Origin: Candidatus Trichofilum aggregatum
GTDB lineage: Bacteria > Chloroflexota > Anaerolineae > Promineifilales > Promineifilaceae
Assembly: GCA_016716885.1 (NCBI GenBank)
Contig: JADJUV010000005.1
Coordinates: forward strand, 62,001-126,000
Length of the DNA: 64,000 bases
Direction: 5' to 3'
Shown here: piece by piece, positions 45,871-54,258 of the stretch
Numbering within the stretch: the stretch's first letter is position 1
How the letters are laid out: each line of letters starts with the position of its first letter
Notes under the pieces: model-generated
Database searches by the model: none
Told to the model about the DNA's origin: nothing
Seen by the model: only the letters and a program-made list of their open reading frames with translations
Made by a program: the position numbers and the translations under genes

Positions 45871-47139
45871 TTAGGGCGTAACCGTAAGGGGATTCGTATA
45901 TCCCAATGACATCATTTGGAACCAGCTATTGCCGATTTGCAGGGGAAGCGGGTTGCCGCTGGCATCGGTGAAGGTGAGCATATCGCTGCGGTTGGTGCGG
46001 GTCCAGGTGCCTTCGTACATCTGCCCATCACGGAAAATGACAACGCGGCCGCTACTCCAAATCTGGGCCTGCAACGACAACCAGGTGCAAACCCCGTTGG
46101 TGATCTGCTCACAAATGGTGGCATCTTCCTGGTGATTGGCAAAAACGACTACCACATTGGCGGCCCGTACCTGCTCCAGGGTGTTGCCGTCTAGATGGGG
46201 TTGACCGGCTGACCAGCGCAGATACCGTCCCGCGGCCGCGTCATATTGCCAGTTCACTGTTTCCCATTGGTAATCCAGAGTGATGTTGGTGGCGGGTGTG
46301 CCACCAGCCGGGGGGGTAGAACTAAAACTCATGGTGCTACTGAAAACAGGCGGCGTGTTTAGCCCTTTATTGGTCAATCCCTGCCAGAACTGTGCCGGAT
46401 CACCGTAAAGCGTGTGTTCATAAGGTTTGCTCGTGTCGCCGGTGCGGTAGTAACCCAGTTCGTTGGAGCGCATCACCCGGTCGGCAAAGTCCGAGGCGAA
46501 GAGCCGCTGGTTGACGCCGGTGCTGGCCCCGGAAAAGAAGAGAGCGGCGTCGTACATGGCCGGAATTTCCAGGTCAATGAGGCGGGCACTGCGGATGGGG
46601 CCAACCGTAGCCGGTGTCTGGCCGTAGAAAATGGCTGTGAAGCGGGTAATGGTGGCCTCGGCGATATGTTCATAGATGATGTCTGCCTGGTTGAGGCCTG
46701 ACTGCGGCCGCACATAACTCGGCGGCGCGTTGGATAGCTTCACGGCTATGGGGCGGCGCAACAACACCGCAGGGTCTGCCACCTGTTCACCCGTCAGGGG
46801 ATTACGGTCGGTGCCGAAATCGGCGGCGGTGAGCAGGAAAACCCCTTCAGGCAAGGGGGTGGCGGTGAGGGTGGGCACGAATGTGGCGGTAGCCGGAGCG
46901 GCCAGGGTAGGCGGGGCGGCCAATGTGGCGGTAGCGGCTAAGGGAGCCGAGGTGGCGGTATTCGCGGCCGCGACCTCAGCCGTAGGCACGGCTACCGTGG
47001 CCTGAAGGGTAGGAGTTTCTTCACCCCCACAGGACGTAAGGATGAGGGCAAGTAGGGTGAGAATAGCGATAAGGCGTGAGATGTGAGTCGTGGTGCGTGG
47101 TGCGTGGTGCGTGGTATGGGCTGTTTCAATAGTTTTCAT
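45871..47139 (-). CDS. DUF3048 domain lipoprotein
   Basis: 422 residues. A lipoprotein signal peptide with lipobox LILTSC (Cys near residue 37) is followed by an Ala/Thr-rich linker (about 45-100) and the DUF3048 domain (PIAVKLSNAPPSYVRPQSGL; PIRSARLIDLEIPAMYDA). DUF3048 proteins (YerB-like) are surface lipoproteins of monoderm bacteria with unknown activity. The N-terminal 20 residues (AHTTHHAPRTTTH) are encoded by a CACGCAC tandem repeat, extending the signal-peptide n-region. The only in-frame ATG is at 47139. Confidence 0.92.
   Translation of the reverse strand: MKTIETAHTTHHAPRTTTHISRLIAILTLLALILTSCGGEETPTLQATVAVPTAEVAAANTATSAPLAATATLAAPPTLAAPATATFVPTLTATPLPEGVFLLTAADFGTDRNPLTGEQVADPAVLLRRPIAVKLSNAPPSYVRPQSGLNQADIIYEHIAEATITRFTAIFYGQTPATVGPIRSARLIDLEIPAMYDAALFFSGASTGVNQRLFASDFADRVMRSNELGYYRTGDTSKPYEHTLYGDPAQFWQGLTNKGLNTPPVFSSTMSFSSTPPAGGTPATNITLDYQWETVNWQYDAAAGRYLRWSAGQPHLDGNTLEQVRAANVVVVFANHQEDATICEQITNGVCTWLSLQAQIWSSGRVVIFRDGQMYEGTWTRTNRSDMLTFTDASGNPLPLQIGNSWFQMMSLGYTNPLTVTP
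47084..47117. repeat. GGTGCGTGGTGCGT array inside a coding sequence
   Basis: Four GTGCGTG units in the 5' end of the lipoprotein gene. Same unit as the in-frame array at 33862-33889, read on the opposite strand. Confidence 0.9.
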
Positions 47140-47160
47140 GCGTGTCCTATAAAAGTGGGT

Positions 47161-47246
47161 TTGGCGTTTTAACTCCTCTGGAGACTAAGAAATTAAGAGA
47201 CTGAGAGATTTCCAGAGGTCGTGCTAATTTTCGCCAAAGTCGAGTA
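47161..47246. repeat. Nested hairpin element, copy e (complete)
   Basis: TTGGCGTTTTAACTCCTCTGGAG, GACTAAGAAATTAAGAGACTG units, CCAGAGGTCGTGC, then TTTCGCCAAAGTCGAGTAA. It is upstream of the DUF3048 gene, between it and pgk. A C/G-rich fragment (GACCCTGCTCCCTGGCAGGG..GGGTGAGGG) follows at 47282-47355. Confidence 0.87.
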
Positions 47247-47408
47247 AAAAGAGTAGGACACGGATAAACAGTATATCCTCATCCCCGACCCTGCTCCCTG
47301 GCAGGGAGAAGGGGGTTCCCGCGCCCTGATGGGGAGAGGGCCAGGGTGAGGGAGTTCATCCGTGTCCTAACAACTGAGTTCCAACGAGTTCCCTTGAGTC
47401 CCCAGGAC

Positions 47409-48611
47409 CTACGCTTCGTCCAGGGCGGCGACGCCGGGCAGTTCTTTGCCTTCGAGCAGTTCCAGGCTGGCCCCGCCGCCGGTGCTGACGTGGGTCATTT
47501 TATCAGTGAGACCAGCTTTGGCAACCGCGGCCGCGGAATCACCGCCCCCAATAATCACCTTTGTACCCTTATCGGCCAATCCGGCTAACAGTTGGGCCAT
47601 GGCATTGGTCCCCACAGCAAACCGATCAAACTCAAACACGCCCATCGGCCCATTCCAGACCACCAGTTTGGCTCCTTCCAACTGTTGGTTGAAATATTGC
47701 ACCGTTACCAGACCAATATCCAGGGCCATTTTGTCGGCCGGGATTTCGCTGACGGGCACATCAGTTCCTGGCGCCTCGGCGTCGAATTTATCGGCAATGA
47801 CCACATCTACCGGCAGGATGAGCCGCTCGGAGTCGGTCTCTAGCAGGCGTTTGGCTTCGGGCAGGGCCTCATTTTCTACCAGGGACGTGCCGATTTCCAG
47901 CCCTTTGGCCTTGAGGAAGGTGTTGGCCATGCCGCCACCGATGAGCACTTTGTCGGCTTTGTGGAGCAGGTTCTCAATGAGCAGGATTTTGTCGGAGATT
48001 TTGGCCCCGCCCATGATGGCGATGTAGGGATGGGGTGGGTTATTGACGGCCATACCCAACGCCTTGATTTCGGCGTCCATCAGGAAACCGGCCCCACATT
48101 CGCCCCCTTTGGCCCGCATGGGGTGAACCACACCTTCGGTGCTGGCGTGGGCACGATGGGCCGAGCCGAAGGCATCGTTGACGTAGGCATCGGCCAGTTC
48201 GGCCAGTTGAGCGGAGAGTTCGGGGGTGTTTTTGGTTTCGCCGGGGTGGAAGCGGGTGTTTTCCAGGATGAGGATTTCACCGGGCTGGAGCGCGGCGGCC
48301 GCTTTCGCCGCTTCCCCTACCAACTCATCCACCTTCTTCACCGGTCGTCCCAAAATTTCTTGCAAGCGGGCCGCCACCGGGTCCATGCGGTAATGGGCCT
48401 CTTGCGCCTTGGGCCGTCCCAGATGAGAACAGAGGATTATGGCGGCATTTTGTTCCAGCAGATAGTTAATGGTGGGCAGTGCGGCCTGGATGCGGTTATC
48501 GTCGGTGACGGTGATGGGGGCTTCTTTGCCACTGAGCGGCACATTAAAGTCCACCCGTACCAGCACTTTTTTGCCCTGGAGATTCATTTGGGTAATTGAT
48601 TTTTTGTTCAT
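47409..48611 (-). CDS. pgk: Phosphoglycerate kinase
   Basis: Glycolytic enzyme of 400 residues, a normal length. The N-terminal signature is VLVRVDFNVPL (VRVDFNVPL, residues 18-26); NTRFHPGETKN and the AYVNDAFGSAHRAHAST loop follow. ATP-binding IGGGDSAAAVAKAG and the C-terminal HVSTGGGASLELLEGKELPG are intact. It transfers phosphate from 1,3-bisphosphoglycerate to ADP. It stands alone, without gap or tpiA next to it. Confidence 0.98.
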   Translation of the reverse strand: MNKKSITQMNLQGKKVLVRVDFNVPLSGKEAPITVTDDNRIQAALPTINYLLEQNAAIILCSHLGRPKAQEAHYRMDPVAARLQEILGRPVKKVDELVGEAAKAAAALQPGEILILENTRFHPGETKNTPELSAQLAELADAYVNDAFGSAHRAHASTEGVVHPMRAKGGECGAGFLMDAEIKALGMAVNNPPHPYIAIMGGAKISDKILLIENLLHKADKVLIGGGMANTFLKAKGLEIGTSLVENEALPEAKRLLETDSERLILPVDVVIADKFDAEAPGTDVPVSEIPADKMALDIGLVTVQYFNQQLEGAKLVVWNGPMGVFEFDRFAVGTNAMAQLLAGLADKGTKVIIGGGDSAAAVAKAGLTDKMTHVSTGGGASLELLEGKELPGVAALDEA

Positions 48612-49243
48612 GGGTTCCTCGTGATGGTGACGAGTCTCCTGGTCTCTCAGTCTCTTAGTCTCCTTTGGGGAGGAGACTAAGAGACTGAGAGATTGAGAGA
48701 CTGGGATTGTGTTTCTAGCGTCAATAAACGCCAGGGTATTTTAGCATAGGGGGGAAGGGCATGAAACGTGCTGAAAAGCACACGATTGGGGTGATGAAGA
48801 GAGGGTTCCCGACTCCAGGCTCTAGGGCGCGGCCGCGAACATCAGTGCTGAGATAAAAGTGCTGAGTGCTGAGAGGAGAACGCGGCCGCAAACCAAATTA
48901 TGAGGGATGAATTATGAAGGATGAAGGGGGAACGCGGCCGCAACAGTGCTTTCCCTGTGTTTAACTCCACTCAAGAAAGGGGCACGCGGCCGCAACCACT
49001 ATTTTCTTCTGTTCATCTAACAACACAAACGGAGAAAGTTCAGTGATGAGACAAAAGGGATGAGGAGTGAGAGGGGGAACCCGGCCACAGTACGAAGATA
49101 ACATATGTGAATGTTGCCCTGCCAACAAGAAAAAATACACAGCCGCGCAACGGTGGCTCGGTAGAACACCGTTGCAGCGAGTGTTTTGTTAAACAGGAAT
49201 ACCAGCCGGAGGAAGAACATCTTGCCACAGCCAAGGCAGAAAA
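48612..49243. other. Non-coding region with phased octamers and simple repeats
   Basis: At 48630-48706 a TCTCAGTCTCTTAGTC array faces its inverted complement (hairpin). From 48829 onward four GCGGCCGC octamers are spaced 52-53 bp apart, separated by different short repeats (AGTGCTGAG; AATTATGAGGGATGAA). No gene is supported. Confidence 0.75.
48829..48993. repeat. Phased GCGGCCGC array (52-bp spacing)
   Basis: Octamers start at 48829, 48882, 48934 and 48986; the last three are in the larger word (A/C)ACGCGGCCGCAA. A decayed form (ACCCGGCCACAG) lies at about 49079. The intervening 44-45 bp differ in sequence. Confidence 0.85.
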
Positions 49244-49998
49244 CTATTTACAATTGCTAGCTACAGTTCTGGGGTAAAGAGGGATGCGTTCCTGTTCTAG
49301 TATAGCCCATTCATAATAGTAAGGATCGCACTTGTAATTGGGCGACTGAGTATAGAAAACAACCCGGTCAACAAGGCTATCTCCAGTTAGACCATGATTT
49401 TTAGGCGTGACCCTGAATGCAATTCTTTGTTTTGAATAGGCCAATACATAATGATCAGAGACCCAACCACCTTCTTCCCCAATAAGCGGCAACGAAACAT
49501 AATCTGGTAGGCCTAGACTTGATTGAAACAATAGTTCAACAGGAAATCGTTCCTGAATGGCGACAAAAAAGTAATCAACCGTACCATTGATGATATGAAT
49601 ATTGCCATTGACTAAATCATCAGTTCCATAGGGCAAAAGCATATGACAACTAATGTCACCATAGACGTTTTCATAATGTTGTATTCCCAAATAATCACCC
49701 CAAGGGAGAATAGTCTTATCTATTAAAGGATCTTCTCGTAAGAATGCAATCGCCTCTTCTTCAGATTGACCTAAGATAATACCGTGCCAACAGTAACTAG
49801 GACATTTTCGATGTCAAAAGCATCCCTCAATTCAGAAGGCGGAAAATTTATTAATGGTTTTGTCGAGAATAAATTATTACCATAGTTCAATCCTTCTTTA
49901 GGTTCAAATTGTGTCTGTGGGGTACAGCCAACTACCAAAGACACCCATATTGTAATCAGGAACTGTTTTGATAACTGAACTATACTTTCCCTGTTCAT
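49244..49998 (-). CDS. Orphan lipoprotein (frameshifted in this sequence)
   Basis: About 251 residues after correction. A signal peptide with lipobox VVGC (Cys near residue 25) is followed by an unrecognised domain. The frame breaks in the T run at 49805-49808 (plus strand): adding one base joins RDAFDIE to KCPSYCWHGIILGQSEEEAI. That PCWHGI-x2-G-x-SEEEA-type motif recurs in uncharacterised Chloroflexota lipoproteins as far as I recall. The gene is clearly AT-richer than its neighbours, with no GCGGCCGC inside, which suggests a different origin. Its ATG overlaps the upstream short ORF by 4 bp. Confidence 0.7.
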
Positions 49999-50213
49999 TG
50001 CCCAGTAACTCCTTGGTTCAAGAATGCGTTGTAAACCCAGCTGGTGTAAAAACTTTGCCTTACTGTCCCTGGTCCAGCCCCTGCGTCAGGTGATTTTATA
50101 TACGATGGATCAGAGCAGATATTGACGCACAAGTTATAGGCGACCTTGCCGTGGCGAGGTGTTCTCCCTTCCACAGTGAGCTTCGCTGCGGCCGCGTCTC
50201 CTAACCGCGCCAC
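49995..50213 (-). CDS. Short ORF, possibly the C-terminal fragment of a larger gene
   Basis: 72 codons overlapping the lipoprotein ATG by 4 bp (ATGA). The first 25 residues come from the 126-bp direct repeat (GDAAAAKLTVEGRTPRHG); the rest (VAYNLCVNICSDPSYIKSPD) looks like genuine protein but matches no family I know. The 4-bp coupling suggests it was once the end of a real upstream gene, now replaced by repeat sequence. Confidence 0.4.
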   Translation of the reverse strand: MARLGDAAAAKLTVEGRTPRHGKVAYNLCVNICSDPSYIKSPDAGAGPGTVRQSFYTSWVYNAFLNQGVTGQ

Positions 50214-50279
50214 CCCTGCCCAACTCGCGGCCGCAATCCCATTTTCCCTCTAATCACGTTACGCAACAACGCGGCCGCA
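50154..50279. repeat. 126-bp direct repeat, copy 1
   Basis: GCGAGGTGTTCTCCCTTCCAC..GCGGCCGCGTCTCC..GAGTTGG-complement..TCTAATCACGTTACGCAACAAC, ending in GCGGCCGCA. It contains three octamers at 50188, 50227 and 50271 (spacing 39 and 44). Copy 2 has identical octamer spacing. Confidence 0.92.
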
Positions 50280-50335
50280 CCACCCAATTATGAGGGATGA
50301 ATTATGAATCACCTCGGTCAGGAGTGCAGGGAGAT

Positions 50336-51034
50336 TTAAGATTGGCCCCATGTAAAGAATAAATCTTTACCCAAATGCGCTTTGATATGTTCTTGTCTTT
50401 TATGATCAATTAACAATGGCGAGGGAGAAGTTATGAGCACTACTCCCCTATCTGATAACTCTCTTTTTTCTTCACAAGGAGTAGACAATAGTTTTGCACG
50501 ATTCATTATCTCGACATATTCTGGGCCGAAATAATTAGCCCAATAAATAGTTGGCAATCCTTTGTTCAGATCTATAGGAACAACAGTTTGTCCATAGTGG
50601 GAATCTTGCACAGTTAACATTTTGATAGCATCTTCTGTTTGGTGGATACTACCATATGTTGGTTGAATCAAATCATAAATAGCATTGCTGAAGTTTAAAA
50701 ACGTAGAAACATTTGTGTCAACCTGAAAATACTTTTGATCCACCCATATGCTTATGGTGTTAAAACCAAAAGCAAAAAATCCCATAGAAACTGCGATCTC
50801 AGATTGATAAGGCCTCTCACGTCGCATCAGGAAATTATTAGATGAGTTCCATTTTTTTAGCACTGTTCCCATTACTACCTTGTCAACTACTTTCCATTTT
50901 CCACCACTATCAAACGACTCTGGAGCAAATTCACTTCCCAGGGTAAAAAATAGTTCTAGTACCTGTTTTGCGACCTGCTGAGTTCGTATGTTCTTACGAG
51001 TAAAAAAAACCAAGCTGATGGTTTGTGTTTCCAT
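50336..51034 (-). CDS. Orphan protein resembling polymorphic-toxin immunity proteins
   Basis: 232 residues, cytoplasmic, AT-rich. The C-terminal half contains LPTIYWANYFGPEYVEIMNR, which resembles the conserved region of Imm52/DUF3396-type immunity proteins; the match is from memory and tentative. There is no catalytic motif. ATG at 51034 (METQTISLVFF) is chosen since AGGGATAGGA precedes it; an in-frame TTG at 51052 is less likely. It lies between two near-identical 126-bp repeats with no partner toxin visible. Confidence 0.6.
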   Translation of the reverse strand: METQTISLVFFTRKNIRTQQVAKQVLELFFTLGSEFAPESFDSGGKWKVVDKVVMGTVLKKWNSSNNFLMRRERPYQSEIAVSMGFFAFGFNTISIWVDQKYFQVDTNVSTFLNFSNAIYDLIQPTYGSIHQTEDAIKMLTVQDSHYGQTVVPIDLNKGLPTIYWANYFGPEYVEIMNRAKLLSTPCEEKRELSDRGVVLITSPSPLLIDHKRQEHIKAHLGKDLFFTWGQS

Positions 51035-51133
51035 TCCTATCCCTATATCCAAAAAAGCAGTTTAGGCTTAGTTTGGCGATCTCTGATATTGATATCCTTC
51101 CAGGTGTCCTCAAATGGCAACCCTCTTGCTGGA

Positions 51134-51259
51134 GCGAGGTGTTCTCCCTTCCACGTAGAGCCTTTCTGCGGCCGCGTCTCCCGACCGAGCCACCCCTGCC
51201 CAACTCGCGGCCGCAAACCCATTTTCCCTCTAATCACGTTACGCAACAACGCGGCCGCA
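51134..51259. repeat. 126-bp direct repeat, copy 2
   Basis: Same sequence as copy 1 apart from a small number of changes; octamers at 51168, 51207 and 51251. The 855 bp between the two copies hold the immunity-like gene. It ends 56 bp before the helicase start. Confidence 0.92.
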
Positions 51260-51302
51260 ACACTCTCCTCGCATCCACATGCACCAGACCCCAGGCCAGG
51301 GT

Positions 51303-51308
51303 TATAAT
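51303..51308 (+). promoter_or_regulatory. -10 box of the helicase gene
   Basis: TATAAT followed by six bases and the ATG at 51315, so the predicted transcription start is the A of ATG (leaderless). The -35 region is poor. Confidence 0.65.
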
Positions 51309-51314
51309 CTACCC

Positions 51315-53855
51315 ATGAAATTGCCAGAAGTTTTAGCCGGTCTGCGGCGCAATCGGGATTTTATGAGCCAGGTCGTGGCCTGGGAACGGTTTCGCGCCCG
51401 GCCCCCACAAACGATGGCCCTGGAATGTGCCCTGCGGCCGCAACTGCAAAACGCGCTCAACCAACGGGGCCTGAACACCTTCTTCACCCACCAGGCGGCC
51501 GCGATTAATGCCGCCCTCCAGGGCCAGAATGTCGTCATTGCTACCAGCACCGCCTCTGGCAAAACCCTCTGCTACAACGTGCCCGTGCTGGAGACGATGT
51601 TGGCGCGGCCGCAAAGCCGCGCCCTCTACCTCTTCCCCACCAAAGCCCTGGCCCAAGACCAACTGGCCGAAGCCCGCGCCCTGGTCGAAGCGGGCAATCT
51701 CCGCATCCCGGTCAACAGCTACGATGGCGACACCCCTTCCAGCCAACGCAGTAAAGTCCGGCGCGAAAGCGGCATCCTCATCACCAACCCGGACATGCTC
51801 CACGCCGGAATTTTGCCCACTCACACCAACTGGCGCGACCTGTTCCGCCACCTGCAATTTGTGGTCATTGATGAAATTCACACCTACCGGGGCGTCTTTG
51901 GCAGCCATGTCGCCAATGTCATCCGGCGTCTGCAACGGCTGTGCCACTTTTACGGCAGTAATCCCCAGTTTATCGTCTGCTCGGCGACCATTGCCAATCC
52001 GCGTGAACATGCCGAACGGCTGGTGGAACGCCCCTTTACCCTGGTGGATGAGTCGCAAAATGGCTCACCCTCTGGCGAAAAGCAGTTCATCCTCTACAAC
52101 CCGCCCATCGTGGATGAGGAGTTGGGGTTGCGGCAAAGTATGGTGATGGCGGTGCGAGACGCGGCCGCGACGTTTCTCCACCATGACATCCAGACCATCG
52201 TCTTTGCCCGCGCCCGCCAGACGGTCGAACTGCTGCTGAGTTACATCCGGGATGAGATGGCCTATCGCGGCCGCGAACCGCAAACCATCAGCGGCTACCG
52301 GGGCGGCTACCTGCCCCTGGAGCGGCGCGAAATCGAGCGGGGCCTGCGTGATGGCTCGGTGCGCGGCGTCGTCGCCACCAATGCCCTGGAACTGGGCATA
52401 GACATCGGCCAACTGAGTGCGGCCATCATCACCGGTTATCCGGGCAGCATCGCCTCGGTGTGGCAACAGGCGGGCCGGGCCGGGCGGCGCACCGACGAAT
52501 CGGCCGTCATTTTCATCGCCAGCAACAGCCCGCTCGACCAATACATCTGCACCCACCCCCGTTACCTCTTCGGCACCTCCCCGGAACACGCCCTCACCAA
52601 CCCCGACAACCTGCGCATTCTGGTCAAACATCTGCTCTGCGCCACCTACGAATTGCCCTTTGGCCGGGATGAATCGTTTGGCGAATTTGGGCCGGTTGAG
52701 GAGTTGTTGGAAACCTTGCGCGAAGCGGGGGCCGTGCATCAGACCCGCGACCAATACCATTGGCTGGGCGAGGGGCAACCGTCGCACAGCTTCTCGCTCC
52801 GCACCAGCGGCGACGAACCCGTCGTCATTCAGGATATGACCGGCCCCACCGTCATCGGCGAACTGGATTTGGAGAGTGCGCCCAGCCTGATTCACGAAGG
52901 GGCGATTTACATGCACCAGGCCCGCACCTACCGGGTTGAGGAGTTCGATTGGGATGGGCGGCTGGCCCATGTGGTGCCGGTGGAAGTGGATTATTACACC
53001 AGGGCCAGCATCGGTAGCTCGATTCGGGAGTTGAACGCGGAGCAGGAAGAGGTACGCGGCCGCATCCTTCATGCCTTCGGTGATGTGCGCGTGGTCACCC
53101 AGGCCACCAGCTTCCGCAAAATCAAACGGTACAGCCACGAAACCCTGGGCTACGGCCAGATTGATCTGCCCCCCATGGAGCGGCTGACCAACGGCTATTG
53201 GCTGGTTTTCAGCGAGGCGCTAACCGAGGAGTTGTACGACGCCGGGATTTTGCTCCGCCCCAATGATTACGGCCCCAACTGGCAGGCCCAACGGCAACTG
53301 GCCCTGGAGCGTGACGGGCACAAATGCCGCACCTGTAGCGCCACTGCCCAATCCGGTCAGCCGCTCCACATCCACCATATCCGCCCCTTCCGCGAATACG
53401 GCTACATCCCCGGCGAGAATGACCATTACAAACAGGCCAACGTCCTGGACAACCTGGCGACCCTCTGCCCTAGTTGTCACCGGCAAGCCGAAGCGGGTCA
53501 GCAGACTCGTTCGGCCCTCGGTGGGCTGGCCTATGTGCTGGGCAACCTGGCTCCCCTCTATCTGATGTGTGATCCCAGTGATATTGCCGTGTCGGCGGAT
53601 GGGCGCAACCCGCTGACCCAGGCGCCCACGTTGGTTATTTATGAGGTGGTGGCCGATGGGGTGGGGTTTAGTCAACGGCTGTTTGAACTGCAAGAGATGC
53701 TGTTCGCGGCCGCGTTGGAGCTGGTGCAGGATTGTCGTTGCCGGGACGGTTGCCCCGCCTGTGTCGGCCCCCCCGGCGACATCGGCCCGGACACCAAGGA
53801 TGTCACCCGGCAACTGCTCAAGGTGATGACCTCATTTGCCCCTGTTAGCGAGTGA
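51315..53855 (+). CDS. MrfA/YprA-like DEAD/DEAH helicase with inserted HNH domain
   Basis: 846 residues. Walker A is ATSTASGKTLCYN (near residue 78), the DEAH-type box is VVIDEIHTYRG (187), motif III SATIANP (225) and motif VI QQAGRAGRR (386). The C-terminal zinc-binding MZB/DUF1998 region ends CRCRDGCPACVG (about 808). This is the MrfA family, known in Bacillus for repair of mitomycin-type DNA damage. Between the two, at about residues 650-725, sits an HNH-type domain: CRTCSATAQ, LHIHHIRPF, NLATLCPSCHRQ. That would add nuclease or DNA-binding function. ATG at 51315 follows a TATAAT by six bases. Confidence 0.92.
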   Translation: MKLPEVLAGLRRNRDFMSQVVAWERFRARPPQTMALECALRPQLQNALNQRGLNTFFTHQAAAINAALQGQNVVIATSTASGKTLCYNVPVLETMLARPQSRALYLFPTKALAQDQLAEARALVEAGNLRIPVNSYDGDTPSSQRSKVRRESGILITNPDMLHAGILPTHTNWRDLFRHLQFVVIDEIHTYRGVFGSHVANVIRRLQRLCHFYGSNPQFIVCSATIANPREHAERLVERPFTLVDESQNGSPSGEKQFILYNPPIVDEELGLRQSMVMAVRDAAATFLHHDIQTIVFARARQTVELLLSYIRDEMAYRGREPQTISGYRGGYLPLERREIERGLRDGSVRGVVATNALELGIDIGQLSAAIITGYPGSIASVWQQAGRAGRRTDESAVIFIASNSPLDQYICTHPRYLFGTSPEHALTNPDNLRILVKHLLCATYELPFGRDESFGEFGPVEELLETLREAGAVHQTRDQYHWLGEGQPSHSFSLRTSGDEPVVIQDMTGPTVIGELDLESAPSLIHEGAIYMHQARTYRVEEFDWDGRLAHVVPVEVDYYTRASIGSSIRELNAEQEEVRGRILHAFGDVRVVTQATSFRKIKRYSHETLGYGQIDLPPMERLTNGYWLVFSEALTEELYDAGILLRPNDYGPNWQAQRQLALERDGHKCRTCSATAQSGQPLHIHHIRPFREYGYIPGENDHYKQANVLDNLATLCPSCHRQAEAGQQTRSALGGLAYVLGNLAPLYLMCDPSDIAVSADGRNPLTQAPTLVIYEVVADGVGFSQRLFELQEMLFAAALELVQDCRCRDGCPACVGPPGDIGPDTKDVTRQLLKVMTSFAPVSE

Positions 53856-53880
53856 ACTGTTCCCTAATCAGCTCCAGCCA

Positions 53881-54185
53881 GAAAAGATTTATCCACAGAT
53901 GGCACAGATGAGGCTTACGCAGATTAAAGATTTATCTGCGTGAAAATCTGTGCCATCTGTGGTTCACTTCTTGCTATCTGTACAAAAAGCTGACTTGCAA
54001 GGCACTACATCTTTTCCAAGACTTCGCTTGGAAAAAAAGGTGTACACACGGATAGGAAGAACACGGATAAAAGCCCAAAGCCATCCGTGTTTGTCCTATC
54101 CGTGTACGAAAGATTTTCCAAGTCTGCCATTTTTCAAGAAAATCGACAATTTTTGTCGCTATTGGCGCGTATGCGCCTAAAAAGA
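53881..54185. repeat. Composite repeat, copy 2
   Basis: TCCACAGATGGCACAGATG with its inverted partner AATCTGTGCCATCTGTGG, then GCACTACATCTTTTCCAAGACTTCGC, ACACGGATAGGAAGAACACGG with GTCCTATCCGTG, and ATTGGCGCGTATGCGCC. Part order is identical to 45310-45600. Confidence 0.88.
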
Positions 54186-54223
54186 AACCGCCAAGACGTT
54201 CTAAATCTTGGCGGTAAATTCCC

Positions 54224-54258
54224 CCAATCTCTCAGTCTCTTAGTCTCTCAGTCTCCTC
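54224..54258. repeat. TCTCAGTCTCTTAGTC array next to the degV stop
   Basis: Four tandem units immediately beyond (and slightly into) the 3' end of the DegV gene. Same unit as the core of the nested hairpin elements. Confidence 0.75.

Noticed and set aside
48829..48993. CRISPR array (regular repeats with different spacers)
   Set aside because: The repeated word is only about 10-12 bp, there are four copies, the spacers are themselves simple repeats, and no cas genes are present.
50994..51249. ORFs of 68-69 residues reading through the 126-bp repeat
   Set aside because: They consist largely of repeat-derived Arg/Gly-rich sequence and end in or near the start region of the immunity-like gene, with no family match.
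50154..51259. Integron attC sites flanking a gene cassette
   Set aside because: The direct repeats lack paired GTTRRRY/RYYYAAC core sites and the R/L box order, and there is no integrase in the window.
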